This document shows positions 22,204-31,686 of a stretch of 64,000 nucleotides of DNA, piece after piece. The DNA lies in contig NC_025260.1 of assembly GCF_000740895.1 (NCBI RefSeq), forward strand, positions 2,026,001 through 2,090,000. Reading direction: 5' to 3'. The notes beneath the pieces were generated by a model that was not told where the DNA came from, made no database searches, and saw only the letters and a program-made list of their open reading frames with translations. Within the stretch, counting starts at the first letter, position 1. Each line of letters starts with the position of its first letter. A program made the position numbers and the translations under genes. The stretch comes from Theileria orientalis strain Shintoku. Lineage: Eukaryota; Apicomplexa; Aconoidasida; Piroplasmida; Theileriidae.

Positions 22204-23847
22204 CTAACTTGCGGTTAAATAACCGTTTTCGTCCACGAAACATACCTGGTTCTGGTAATACATCGGCTCCAGCGTCATCCAACAACTGAGCAACTTCAGA
22301 CACGACTCCTTATATTTTTCCGCAGCCTTGTTCTTCGTCGTCCTCGATTCTTCGTACAGGTTGTCGAAGTAGTCAAAAAGAAGCTGAATACTCCTGTGGA
22401 ATATTGCAAAGAACTCGTCCTACGTAGACTTGATCTCGGGGGTCAACTTACCATCGTTTCAAAGGGCTCTTCGGCTTCCGAGACTATGGTCATCACCTTC
22501 TCCATCGTCTCGAATGCGTGTGGACTAAATAAGGTTTTTTCTGCTCTGAACACCTCGTCCAGTCCCACATGTATCTCTATCTCACACCTCTTGGCCACCT
22601 TGAGCAGGTCCGCGTACGATATGTCTCCTACGCAGAGCGATTCCACTGCCTTGTTCATGTAATTCAAGACCAGTGCCATATTTTCTCTGGTGAGATTCGA
22701 TTCCATCAGGCCCACACAGTACTTGAACATCATCCAGTTGATCTCCTCCAGCTGACTCACTTCGAGTCTGCTTCTTAACTTAGAACTTGTGTTAAACGAC
22801 TGAATCGTGCCCATGAGAACCCTGAGTATATCAAAGTTATTAGACTTTAAACACTTGTCCACGAATTCCACCTTTGTGGAATGCGGTAGCAACTTTATTA
22901 GCAATTCAATGCAGAACAGATTCAAGCTCGCTTCCTCCTTCCCGTCCCTTAGTTCTTCCAGGAACGAATTTGCCAGCTGTTTAAGGATTTCTGGCAGGGG
23001 AATCGATTCCTCGCTGCTGTCGCCTCCTCCTGGTGAGCCGCTTTCCAAATCTTCCATTTCCAACTCATCCAAGTGTGCTTTAGATAGAGAATCCAGGTCC
23101 TTGTAGAGTTCCTGGAGCAGTGACGCTTCCTCCTTGAATTCCTTATTATTCAATTTACCACACAATTCACACTCGTCCTGTTCGAACCCTACTGCCCTCG
23201 CGTTTACTGTGTAGGTTTTATCTCGATCACCTGGATCTGTCAGCGCCACGTCAAACATGTCATGCACTAGAAATTCCAAGGGTTCATTAAGCTCAGTCAC
23301 ATACGTTTTGTACTTAAAAATATAATTTTGACCTAGATAATCAGATAACCTATCTAAACACTCCAAGCATTGATACATCAATCTTATCCATACTATTTCT
23401 GGATCTCCTATTTTTTCTGATATTATTTTCGTGGATTCGTCGTATTTGAACTCCTTGCGAGGCCAATTTTCCTTCAAAATGTTCGTTACATATACGATGA
23501 CCTTCCTAAAATGTGTAGCGTTTTCTTTGTTGGAGAGCAGCAGATTTGTGAGTTCCAGTCCAATTAGTTTGAAAATGGTCGAGGATCTCAGCAACAAGTA
23601 TATAAACTCTGGATCAACTGCCGTCAGGGCTCTTTTTGGAAGTTCCTAAACTTTCGTGACACCCGTACCAATTTAATCATAGATTAAACTACCAATAGAT
23701 TCTTACCTCTGCATCCGACAATTCATGCTTAAAATTAAATAATTTAGATGACAACAATAACTTATTTTTATAGTCCAGGCAGGTGTGTAACTTATATATT
23801 AAATGAGATAGCCGGCAGCAATCCTGACCGGCGATGGTAGAATACAT
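22204..23847 (-). CDS. Alpha-helical hypothetical protein, solenoid-like
   Basis: The first exon starts MYSTIAGQDCCRLSHLIYKL at 23847, only 2 bp after the COX19 stop. It is spliced (GTAAGA...GTTTAG) to a long exon with ELPKRALTAVDPEFIYLLLR and then LIGLELTNLLLSNKENATHF. The body is leucine-rich and helical, with an acidic low-complexity segment (EMEDLESGSPGGGDSSEES, about residue 260). It also carries LLIKLLPHSTKVEFVDKCLK, shared with the downstream neighbour. A further exon (about 22421-22230) reads DEFFAIFHRSIQLLFDYFDN. The 3' end is uncertain: reading through gives a stop at 22204, but a perfect GTATGT donor just before it could lead to another exon. It is about 500 residues. No domain is recognised; HEAT/ARM-type folding is an inference from composition. 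Confidence 0.6.
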
Positions 23848-23849
23848 AT

Positions 23850-24251
23850 CTATTTTAGAATTTTTGACAGGAATTTTGACAGCAATGATTGGCTTTCTAT
23901 ATATCCGTCTAGGGACGATACTCCTGCTATAAATCCCTTATTTTCCTTCCTCTCTGACCTAGGTTTTAACTCACTATCCGTGTCCACAACTTTGTGGGAA
24001 GAATCGTGCTCGATTTCGACGTCTCTAAACCCAAGGTTTGTCAGTGGCTCTTCATGTAGAAGTCCGTTTTTTATTCTACATTTCAGATACGCTGACGCAA
24101 GTGACCTACACTTCGTAGAGTTACCGTTGAACGATTTTATACACTCTAGGTACTTGTCACTGCTATGCTTGCAAAGACCTTCGTGGTCTAGGGGGAATGA
24201 TCCTCGGTCTGGTGGAGTAGGTCTTAATCTTTTCGAAACTCCAACTGTCAT
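23850..24251 (-). CDS. COX19: COX19-like CHCH protein (cytochrome c oxidase assembly)
   Basis: A single exon of 133 residues. The core matches COX19: RGSFPLDHEGLCKHSSDKY, then twin CX9C motifs C-KHSSDKYLE-C and C-RSLASAYLK-C, then GLLHEEPLTNLGF. The GSFPLDH and EEPLTNLGF flanks are diagnostic for COX19 among CHCH proteins. COX19 acts in the mitochondrial intermembrane space in copper delivery to cytochrome c oxidase and is imported by the MIA40 disulfide relay. The C-terminal extension of about 55 residues after the CHCH fold (to FLSKFLSKILK) is longer than in yeast and has a hydrophobic-basic end. The stop codon is 2 bp from the next gene's ATG on the same strand. Confidence 0.92.
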   Translation of the reverse strand: MTVGVSKRLRPTPPDRGSFPLDHEGLCKHSSDKYLECIKSFNGNSTKCRSLASAYLKCRIKNGLLHEEPLTNLGFRDVEIEHDSSHKVVDTDSELKPRSERKENKGFIAGVSSLDGYIESQSLLSKFLSKILK

Positions 24252-24574
24252 AAAATGCTAAACAAAATACACATGTCGGATTTTAAGCAAAAAAATAAAG
24301 AATGATTGTGGAATCACTGACAATGGCCTATAGAGAGAAGCCACAATTAAAAAATGACATAATTCACAGACAAAAATAAAAACTAATACTTTAATTTTAT
24401 AATTAATAATTTAATATATTGATCTGTAATCTCATTATTAATTTACACCCAAACCCTATATGCATCTACATAACACTTCTTTCATAATCATTTAAAGTCT
24501 GTAATATATTAAATCCTATAAATAAACTTCAGAACACACACAAAAATTAATGTATAATATCATTGACTAGTATC
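24252..24574. other. AT-rich divergent intergenic region (COX19 / small secreted protein)
   Basis: About 320 bp without a supported gene. It is very AT-rich with ATTAATAATTTAAT-type runs around 24390-24450. It separates divergent genes and probably carries both promoters. No specific motif is recognised. Confidence 0.5.
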
Positions 24575-24946
24575 ATGTATATTGTTGGTTGGTTGAAAGT
24601 ATTAGTACTTTCGCTTTTCCTTTCATTTAGTTCCAAATCAAATTTAGCTTTTTCAAAAGATACAGATAAAGTACCACCTAATAGTTCAGGTTTGTCGTCT
24701 ATCTATGCTTTAATATAATAAATTTATTTAGAAGGATTAGTAATACGACTGAAGAAGGGCCTTAACACCTTCACAGATTGCAGCGTCGACAGATTACTGG
24801 AACACTGCGACAAAGAGACAACCAAAAATTTCGAATGCTTCAGATCCTTGGGAGAATGTATTTCCCTGGGCTTTAAAACAGCCTTGTTAAAGGAGAAGGC
24901 CAAAGAAGAAAAAAAAGAAGCACCAAAACAGAAAGAGGAGTTGTAA
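24575..24946 (+). CDS. Small secreted cysteine-containing protein, 109 residues
   Basis: Two exons fit exactly: 24575-24689 and 24732-24946 (330 nt). The intron is 42 nt (GTTTGT...TTTAG). The N-terminus MYIVGWLKVLVLSLFLSFSS is a convincing signal peptide. The mature part carries four cysteines in about 35 residues, ending KNFECFRSLGECISLGF, then a Lys/Glu-rich tail (KAKEEKKEAPKQKEEL). The FxSLGECIxL segment resembles FGECLPVL and FGDCLPLM in the tandem secreted genes at 36.8-39.6 kb, so it is probably a dispersed relative (inference). It would be secreted into the host cell or parasitophorous space; function unknown. Its stop is only 9 bp before the ATG of the SAC phosphatase gene. Confidence 0.7.
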
Positions 24947-24955
24947 TATATTTAA

Positions 24956-27787
24956 ATGTGCAATTATTCAGTAATTAAGTATTGTTCTGTGTATGAATCG
25001 AACACAAGAGTTACTTTGACCGAGGAGTCGGGAAGATGCGTTGTCTTCGAGAAGAACGAGTGCGCAGTAAGAACGTTCGAATCGCACACGGACGACTCGG
25101 ACTCGAAGTTCCTGTTCAACTGCTACGGAGTGCTGGGATCGATCAGTTTCCTGGAGAGAAGGTACCTAGTGCTGATAACGGAGGCTTCGAAGTGCGGAAG
25201 GCTCCTGCTGGAGCACGACGTGTACTCAATAACGTCGCAGAAGCTGATACCGCTGTTTCACCCAGTGAGCCTGAGCGCGGAGGAGAGGGATTTTGTGCGC
25301 GTGTTTAACGAATTTGACATTTCGAACAACTTCTACTTCAGCTACACGTATAACCTGGCAAACACACTGCAGTTGAACCTGAGTTACAAGTCGCAGCTGC
25401 TGGAGAGCGGGGATAAAAACGGCTCAGAGTGGATGATCTTTGACCCAGCACTGATGAACCAGAAGTACTGCTACAACTACTCGCACAAGCTGGACCTGTG
25501 CGGAGTAAGCGAGGAGTGCTTTAACCTGTCATTGTCGGTGATCCACGGCTACTTCTCGGAGTCGGCGTTGAACGTGAGCGGAAGGAGCATGACTTTCAGC
25601 CTCGTGTCAAGAAGGTCACGCTTCTTCTCAGGCACAAGGTACAGGAAGCGAGGGATAACGGGGAGCGGATACGTGGCGAACGACGTGGAGACGGAGCAGA
25701 TACTGCACGACTGGGGAGTGACGAGCTCAGCGTCGTCGTTTGTGCTCATGAGAGGCTCTATACCAATATTCTGGTCTCAGGACCCGAACGACTCGTTCCT
25801 AATAAAGCCGCCGATCATATACCCGCACAACGACCCGACGAACTCGAGCGCGAGAGCGCACTTTAAGCAGATACTGAGCCGCTACGGGGCGCCAGTGGTG
25901 GCCCTGAACCTGCTCTCAGACAACCCGTACACCGAGGAGGGAAACCTGTCGGAGCGCTACAAGAACGTGGTGGAAGAGCTGAACAGTGAGCTGCCGACGT
26001 TTCTGAAGATCATGTACTTCTCAAAAAACATAAAGTCGCTGCTGGAAAAGGGCGTGGCAAAGCAGGTGCTGAAGGAGGTGGTGGACGTGGTGCTCGAAAG
26101 GATTAAACTGTTGTACATACCGCAGTTTACAGGTAGGAATGGAACATTCATCTCAGGTAACAGCTCTAGTACTAGCACTAGCACTAGCACTGACAGTACC
26201 AACACAAGTACCGACACCAACAGCAGTACCGACACCAACAGCAGTACCAACACCAACAGCAGTACCAACACATCCAATAAAAATTTAATACTACAAACGG
26301 GAGTGATAAGAGTAAGCTGTTTGGACTGCCTAGACAGGACGAGTTCGTTCTCAAAGCACCTATCGCTGAGGATATTTAAGCACCAATTGGAACTGATAGG
26401 AATCAACGTTAACTATGAACATTCGACGTGTTTAATAGCTAACTACACGCCCAAACAGGTCGCGTTCCACACAGGTAGAGAGCAAGGCACTGGAAGCGAA
26501 GTCAGCTTCGACGACACAGTGAGCAGAAGCGGCTCAGAAGGAAACGCAAGCTCACTGAGAGAAGAGACGATAATAGCAAGTGACTACTTCGGGTTCAACC
26601 AAGTGAAGGGGGCTCTGTTCGAGCTTATAAAGAGCAGGTACGAGCAGATGTGCGACGAGCTGTCGATGCAGTACGCAGGAAGCAAGGCACTTAGGAAGTA
26701 CGAAGGAAGAAGCAGAGTGATCAGCATGTCCAGAGAGCTGTTTACGACGGTGAGGAGAAGGTACCGGAGCTTCTTCGAGGACACAAAGATACAGGAGCAG
26801 ACCAACTTCTTTTTGTACTCGAACGCGCTCTCGCACTACTCGCAAATCGGGGTGAACGTCCTCAAGAACGACCTCGACGACCTGATTCACTTTTCGCGAA
26901 TACCAATAGAGTTCAACAACACGGACGCACTCATTTTGGCGCTGATAGTGTACAAGTCGCGAGTGATGAGTCTGAAGAAGAGTCTGATGGGATCAGACGC
27001 ATCGGGGTCACCAGGTACACCTGATGGCTTGGAGCAGTTGTTTGCAAAGGACGCTCTTGAGGTTACTGACGACGCTGAGTGTGGAATTTCCAGTTTTAAC
27101 ACTCCGCAGTGCGACTTCAAGTACCCAGTCTACAGCGACTACTTCAGCCTTGTCTTGGATAAAATGGCTGAAATTAACAACGCCACCAGCTCAGCCACCC
27201 CTATTGTCGCTGATACTCACAGTGCTAACAAGGCCACCCTTAACAGCACTGCTCGTACCAGCCTTGACACTAACACTAACACCAACCTTGACACCAACAC
27301 TAGCCGTGCCAATGCGATTGCTACAGACACTGACAACAACACCACTGACTATACTCACAGCAACACCACTACTCATCCTGAGTGCTGTAGCATACTCGAT
27401 GCTGTAGAAGTTAAGAAGAAGGCGCTGGCGATCATACTCAATAACCATCTGACTATGCAGGATCAGCCTGAGTCCGAGTACACAGACCTGAGCCTATACA
27501 AGCCTGCCGACAAGGTCATTAACGTCGTCAACTCTGAGCCCATACAAGATTACAGCGGTGAACTCTCAATGAGTCCATCGATAATCACCAGCTGCAGTGT
27601 ACACTCTGAAAGCACAGGGGCACCTGATAACAACGCCATATCACCAAACGGACTATCACTCAAGGAACACCGGCACGACTACGCCATGTTCCTAATGCCG
27701 ACCTACACGTACAACAAGGACCAGTGGTCTCTTGAGCCCAGGTGCGACATACTTTCACTGAAACAGTTTATCGAAATCACATCGTAA
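24956..27787 (+). CDS. SAC-domain phosphoinositide phosphatase
   Basis: One exon of 943 residues. The SAC domain is clear: an N-terminal module MCNYSVIKYCSVYESNTRVT, then YGVLGSISFLERRYLVLITE, RRSRFFSGTRYRKRGITGSG, VANDVETEQI and RGSIPIFWSQ. The catalytic CX5R loop is VSCLDCLDRT (26315-26344), so Cys and Arg are intact. SAC enzymes remove phosphate from PI4P or PI(3,5)P2 on ER, Golgi or endosome membranes. Between the core and the catalytic loop sits a Ser/Thr/Asn/Asp repeat insert (26161-26275), and a second low-complexity Thr/Asn tract lies at about 27178-27372. I see no C-terminal double membrane span of the SAC1 type, so a soluble or peripherally bound SAC (SAC3/FIG4-like or other) is possible. 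The start is supported by the N-terminal fold. Confidence 0.88.
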   Translation: MCNYSVIKYCSVYESNTRVTLTEESGRCVVFEKNECAVRTFESHTDDSDSKFLFNCYGVLGSISFLERRYLVLITEASKCGRLLLEHDVYSITSQKLIPLFHPVSLSAEERDFVRVFNEFDISNNFYFSYTYNLANTLQLNLSYKSQLLESGDKNGSEWMIFDPALMNQKYCYNYSHKLDLCGVSEECFNLSLSVIHGYFSESALNVSGRSMTFSLVSRRSRFFSGTRYRKRGITGSGYVANDVETEQILHDWGVTSSASSFVLMRGSIPIFWSQDPNDSFLIKPPIIYPHNDPTNSSARAHFKQILSRYGAPVVALNLLSDNPYTEEGNLSERYKNVVEELNSELPTFLKIMYFSKNIKSLLEKGVAKQVLKEVVDVVLERIKLLYIPQFTGRNGTFISGNSSSTSTSTSTDSTNTSTDTNSSTDTNSSTNTNSSTNTSNKNLILQTGVIRVSCLDCLDRTSSFSKHLSLRIFKHQLELIGINVNYEHSTCLIANYTPKQVAFHTGREQGTGSEVSFDDTVSRSGSEGNASSLREETIIASDYFGFNQVKGALFELIKSRYEQMCDELSMQYAGSKALRKYEGRSRVISMSRELFTTVRRRYRSFFEDTKIQEQTNFFLYSNALSHYSQIGVNVLKNDLDDLIHFSRIPIEFNNTDALILALIVYKSRVMSLKKSLMGSDASGSPGTPDGLEQLFAKDALEVTDDAECGISSFNTPQCDFKYPVYSDYFSLVLDKMAEINNATSSATPIVADTHSANKATLNSTARTSLDTNTNTNLDTNTSRANAIATDTDNNTTDYTHSNTTTHPECCSILDAVEVKKKALAIILNNHLTMQDQPESEYTDLSLYKPADKVINVVNSEPIQDYSGELSMSPSIITSCSVHSESTGAPDNNAISPNGLSLKEHRHDYAMFLMPTYTYNKDQWSLEPRCDILSLKQFIEITS
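26161..26275 (+). repeat. Ser/Thr minisatellite within the SAC coding sequence
   Basis: In-frame tandem repeats: first a 6-bp ACTAGC type unit, then an approximately 18-bp unit resembling AGTACCGACACCAACAGC in several imperfect copies. They encode Ser-Thr and Thr-Asp/Asn-Ser-Ser runs just before the catalytic loop. Length variation between isolates would be expected. Confidence 0.8.
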
Positions 27788-28063
27788 TATCCACACACTT
27801 GTTATTACACATTCGTTATTACAGTTATTCGTTTTTTCACACTTGTTATTACATCCGTTATTACAAGCCTAGACATAGAAAATCTCTGTATCCATATGTA
27901 CTCTTATCACACTAAGCCTTCCTCTTATATCCATTCGTGCGCATAGTGTTCCCATGTTTTACATAATATCCTTTTATATATTACCTATGTATTTACGTAC
28001 ACAAAGTATAGTAAATAACGTGAATTTACTGATGTCCCCGTGTGTAGCATCAATTTGGAATAG

Positions 28064-29427
28064 TTAACCCGCGTCCTTGAAAATATTGGATTGACAGAAT
28101 AATTTCGAGTATCTTTGAAAGTGCAGCATGCCTGAGACAATCCTATTCATCCTAAGAATGTCATCAAGTCTCACACTTACTGAAGACCACTGTCACTGAG
28201 TGATGATATGAATTTCGACAGCCTATCCTCCAGATCTAACAAGCGAATTAGTCTTCAAGGAAACAGTAATGGCATGGGTAATAGTATCAATAACAATAGC
28301 AAGAGCGGTGCGTAAATATGAAATACCTTGTGCGTTCTTGAATAAGTTGTCATTGTTAAAATTATATTTACATACATCGTACTTTTCATCGACAAACGAT
28401 AGCAAACATGAGCTTTTGATGATCGCAATTGCAACTATTTCGTTCGGAGTGTACTCGACGCACAGCTGAGTCTTGTAAAAGTCGGTTACCAGCAGGGTAA
28501 CCACCTGCTCCAGCTTCCGACAGTACTCCTGATTATCCATGAGGTCGTCGGCCATGGACAGCAGGAACAACTTACAGTAGGGGCTTATAAACTGAATAAT
28601 AAAATGTGCGCAAGCAACTTACAGAATCGGGGAGTGGAATCGGACCGATGAAGTAGTCCAGTGCGTGCAGAATCTGGTTCTCCCGGTCCAGGATTTGCGA
28701 CCTCAGCGTCTTTACTTCCTAAGCGTGCACGTGAAAGTCGTAAACCTACTTCTCCGCTGTCCTGCAGCATCCAGGATGAGACTGACATGTTATCGGTTTT
28801 CTTTGAGCTCTGGAGTACTATGATTTTGTACAGCGTGACGCTCAGGTCGTACAGCTTCTTCGTCGACCTCACGAGGCCTATTTCGTCCTCCTTGTACTTC
28901 CAGGCCAGCAGCACGCAGGCTGCCGCGGTCAAGTACTGGTCGTCCCACTTCAAAAACTTCCTCCGCCGCTTGCCCTTTCCTGCTACAACGTAGTGCTTCG
29001 TGGCGCGCCACTTCCTGCTGGCGTTCTTGTAGAGCTGAAGGTACACGAGCGCGGTGAGGAGCGTGGGCAGGGATAGGCCCAGTTTGTGGCAAAAGATGTA
29101 TATTGTGTCCGCGGCCCTTATGGACGACCTCTCCTCGTAGAACTCCCAGCCGATTTTATAGTACGGAGTGTCGCATACCAAGTTAAGCTTCGACATAAAG
29201 CTCGATTTAATTCTATCCTTGAGAGAAGCCTTCAGAGACTCCTTTTCAGACTCAGCGTTGACCTTTTCAGCGTTTTTTCCGGCAGCTTCCACTTTCCCCT
29301 CCTCTTCGAGCACACCCTCGGGCTCAGCTTCGGGCTCAGGTTCCGAACGCTTTCTCCTTCGTTTCCGCCTGGATTCCTCCTCTGATTTAAGTTTGTATGC
29401 GTCGCTCTTCCTTTTGGAAGGCGGCAT
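28064..29427 (-). CDS. Cyclin-like protein (cyclin L/T/K type)
   Basis: Five exons fit on the minus strand. The start is taken at MPPSKRKSDAYKLKSEEESR (29427); the 28 residues upstream are hydrophobic and unlike the family, so I excluded them. An N-terminal basic Arg/Lys/Glu region is followed by a cyclin box with IRAADTIYIFCHKLGLSLPT, LLTALVYLQLYKNASRKWRA and TAAACVLLAWKYKEDEIG. Spliced exons add VKTLRSQILDRENQILHALD and YFIGPIPLPDS, then LLSMADDLMDNQEYCRKLEQ and IVAIAIIKSSCLLSFVDEKY. The last exons read DLEDRLSKFISSLSDSGLQ and MNRIVSGMLHFQRYSKLF, ending at a TAA (28064). This is the family that partners CDKs regulating transcription or splicing (e.g. CDK9/CDK11), presumably nuclear. The exact cyclin class is uncertain. 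Confidence 0.8.
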
Positions 29428-29527
29428 GGCTCCTGTATAGTATAATACAAAAATAATAAACACTGACACAACATGTATATAGGGATAAAACATATTACTA
29501 TTCATCACCATTTTTAAATCATATAAC

Positions 29528-30505
29528 TTAGTTGATCAGGTAAACAACCATCAGCCCTAAAATTCCTAGGATTCCGGCTTGCTTGAATGAAGAGGTAAGC
29601 TCCATGGTTTCCTTTGTTCCGTCCTTCTTTGAACATACACAGCTGGCGGAGAATGGCTTGTTCGCCTTTCCAGTGATAACGTGGAACACGTTAGGCTTTG
29701 AGGGGAATTTTTCTGACTCGTTGGTCACGGTTGCCTGTGCAAATAGGGACTCTATCTTCACAACTCCGTCTTCAGTTTTTACTTCACCTGGGCACATCGG
29801 GGGGTCCGAAGTTCCATCACACGCATACAGGAAGGCATCGAATTCTTCATTTAACTTCACGGTACACACGGTTTTGTCTCCCTTGATTTCGCCGAATGGC
29901 TTAACACCAAGATCCAATTTATCGTAGAAGTTACATCCGTCCTTGACTATCTTCTTTTCTTCTTTTCCCTTCAAGTTGATGTCGGTGGCTGGCTTTGAAG
30001 GTTGAATTGAAGCTGACGATATAGGCGTTCTAATAGAGTCTGTGGTCTTTGTACCGGTGTCCAGACTAGCAGCAGGACCCAACGGCTTTCCATCTTTGCC
30101 TTCACCTTGTCCAGATTTGTCGCCAAGATCCGATGCCACATCCTTAGTGTTTCCTTCTGGTCCATGTGTGCTGGTAGTAGTTGTGGTAGTTGTGGTTGAA
30201 GTTCCACTGCTTGCCTCTGAACCAGATGTTTGACCACCGGATGCTGAAACTGCAGGGCCTGCCTCTGATACAGGTGTGACGCCAGTACTTGAGGCTGGAG
30301 TTTTACCGGCTCCATCTCCTTCAGAAACAACTGGAGTATCACCGGTTGCTTGTACAAGTGGAGACGCTCCATTACCCAAATCAGTTTCAGCATTACCGCC
30401 TACCGGCGGAGGAACTTCTTCATCCCCTGTGGCTAGTGAGTAGTACTTGCCATTCTCAACTGCCAAGCATAAAATAATGCCGTACAATATCTTAGTCAAC
30501 TTCAT
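29528..30505 (-). CDS. Secreted GPI-anchored surface protein with a single six-cysteine (s48/45-like) domain
   Basis: A single exon of 325 residues. The N-terminus MKLTKILYGIILCLAVENGK is a signal peptide. Residues about 25-190 are a Gly/Ser/Thr/Pro-rich, mucin-like region with a poly-Thr run (GTSTTTTTTTTSTHGPEG) and no cysteine. The C-terminal domain has exactly six cysteines in the 6-Cys order: GCNFY, TVCTV, YACDG, PMCPG and SCVC. It is followed by a hydrophobic tail QAGILGILGLMVVYLIN typical of a GPI signal. 6-Cys proteins are apicomplexan surface antigens. The schizont GPI protein gp34 of Theileria is an alternative comparison I cannot confirm from memory. Extracellular exposure and O-glycosylation are inferred. 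The Thr/Gly-rich middle would be expected to vary between isolates. Confidence 0.78.
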   Translation of the reverse strand: MKLTKILYGIILCLAVENGKYYSLATGDEEVPPPVGGNAETDLGNGASPLVQATGDTPVVSEGDGAGKTPASSTGVTPVSEAGPAVSASGGQTSGSEASSGTSTTTTTTTTSTHGPEGNTKDVASDLGDKSGQGEGKDGKPLGPAASLDTGTKTTDSIRTPISSASIQPSKPATDINLKGKEEKKIVKDGCNFYDKLDLGVKPFGEIKGDKTVCTVKLNEEFDAFLYACDGTSDPPMCPGEVKTEDGVVKIESLFAQATVTNESEKFPSKPNVFHVITGKANKPFSASCVCSKKDGTKETMELTSSFKQAGILGILGLMVVYLIN

Positions 30506-30745
30506 CGTGAATACTCTGTATTTTATTAAAATTTATTTTGAATGTGTGCTTTGAATTTATATTAATATTTAATGATTTACGGACCTTTTGAATCAATAGA
30601 CTTCATTGGTACCCAGCTGTGATCTTAGTTGCATTCTCTCGGCTACTCGATGGGCACACCCGAGTCAACTGGGCAGAGGAAGGGCAGCCACGGCCGTTAG
30701 CTAACACATACAACAAGTTTAGAGACATTAGTTGAGTTACAGAAG
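30506..30745. other. Intergenic block with an unexplained GC-rich patch (30600-30710)
   Basis: Between two minus-strand genes. Most of it is AT-rich, but about 30605-30710 is clearly more GC-rich than other intergenic DNA. It contains a compact hairpin at 30645-30665: ACTC, a GAT bulge, GGG, loop CACA, CCC, GAGT. No open frame is meaningful and I could not match it to a tRNA or spliceosomal snRNA. A structured non-coding RNA is possible; it may also simply be part of the 5' flank of the surface-protein gene. Confidence 0.4.
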
Positions 30746-31593
30746 TCACTGTTTAGCTTCAGCTGATGTATAATAGCTACTTAGCGACTCTTTTCTTAGT
30801 TTATTAAAGGTACCAGAAAACTCGACTGCAGCATTCCTCGCTAAATTTTTTATCAATTTCAGTGAGTTTCCATAGGATCCAGAGCCCGAATCAATTGTTA
30901 TTAGCGATACATTGCCTAAAGCAGTTTAAATGTCCGCTCATGTTTGCGTAACTATCAACACACCTGTGTCTGGGTCACACAGCATCGTCAGCGAGGTTTC
31001 ACAGTAGCTCCTGCTTTCATAGTCCGTAGGGTCCAAGATTACTCTTTCTTGGCGGTCTTCCTCCTCTCCAGTCCTACATATGCCCACTGAAACTGCAAAC
31101 GGCACTTGCAGCATCTCTATTCCCGATAGTGACAGACAGATGACGAGCGCGTTCAAACACACTGATAGTAGTCCTCCCGAGTCCTCGATTATTTGAAGTC
31201 TCAGCGATAGATTTACTTTTCCTAGCCTGTCTCCCTTTACTACCCTCTGCATAACCTTGACCAATACCGCCTCCATTGCCCTAATTGACGATCTGATCGG
31301 GCCTGCGGGGAATTCATCTGTAACAGCGTCATACCTGATTGCGGCCTCACGAAAACTTCCATGTACGGCTTGTGGAAACTACCTATTGTGTTTTTCGACC
31401 TAGGTTCGTGTGAAAACATCAGCAGAGCTACTACTGAGGTTCTTCCTCCGATGCCTGTCAAGATTCCATCTTCGTTTTTAATGTTACCAACTACTACTTT
31501 ACAAGAGGGCCCCGATTTAAGCGGATTCAGTTGAAAATAAAAAGGTCTGAGTGAGTGATTCGACCTACTGTCTATTCTACTAAATTTGGGCAT
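30746..31593 (-). CDS. Exosome RNase PH-fold subunit, MTR3/RRP46-like
   Basis: Three exons on the minus strand, starting MPKFSRIDSRSNHSLRPFYF and ending YYTSAEAKQ at 30746. The first exon contains LRPFYFQLNPLKSGPSCKVV and GIGGRTSVVALLMFSHEPRS, the N-terminal beta sheet of the RNase PH fold. The middle exon has EFPAGPIRSSIRAMEAVLVK, then LSLRLQIIEDSGGLLSVCLN ALVICLSLSG and the VxDP-like VILDPTDYESR. The last exon reads NVSLITIDSGSGSYGNSLKL. This is the RRP41/RRP46/MTR3 branch, the partner type of the RRP42-like subunit at 10.7 kb, so it should sit in the same hexameric exosome ring. I lean to MTR3 or RRP46 because phosphate-site arginines of active enzymes are not obvious. Subunit identity needs alignment. 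Confidence 0.7.
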
Positions 31594-31686
31594 TATTCAT
31601 TATAATTTAGGTATGGAATCACAGCAGATGGGGAGCAGAGATGTGTAGCTTATAAATAAACGGGAAAAGATTAAAGTTAGAGTCGT

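Noticed and set aside
29971..30393. Alternative minus frame of 140 codons (Gln/Leu/His-rich) inside the 6-Cys gene
   Set aside because: A frame-shifted reading of the Ser/Thr/Gly stalk. It lacks signal peptide and cysteines.
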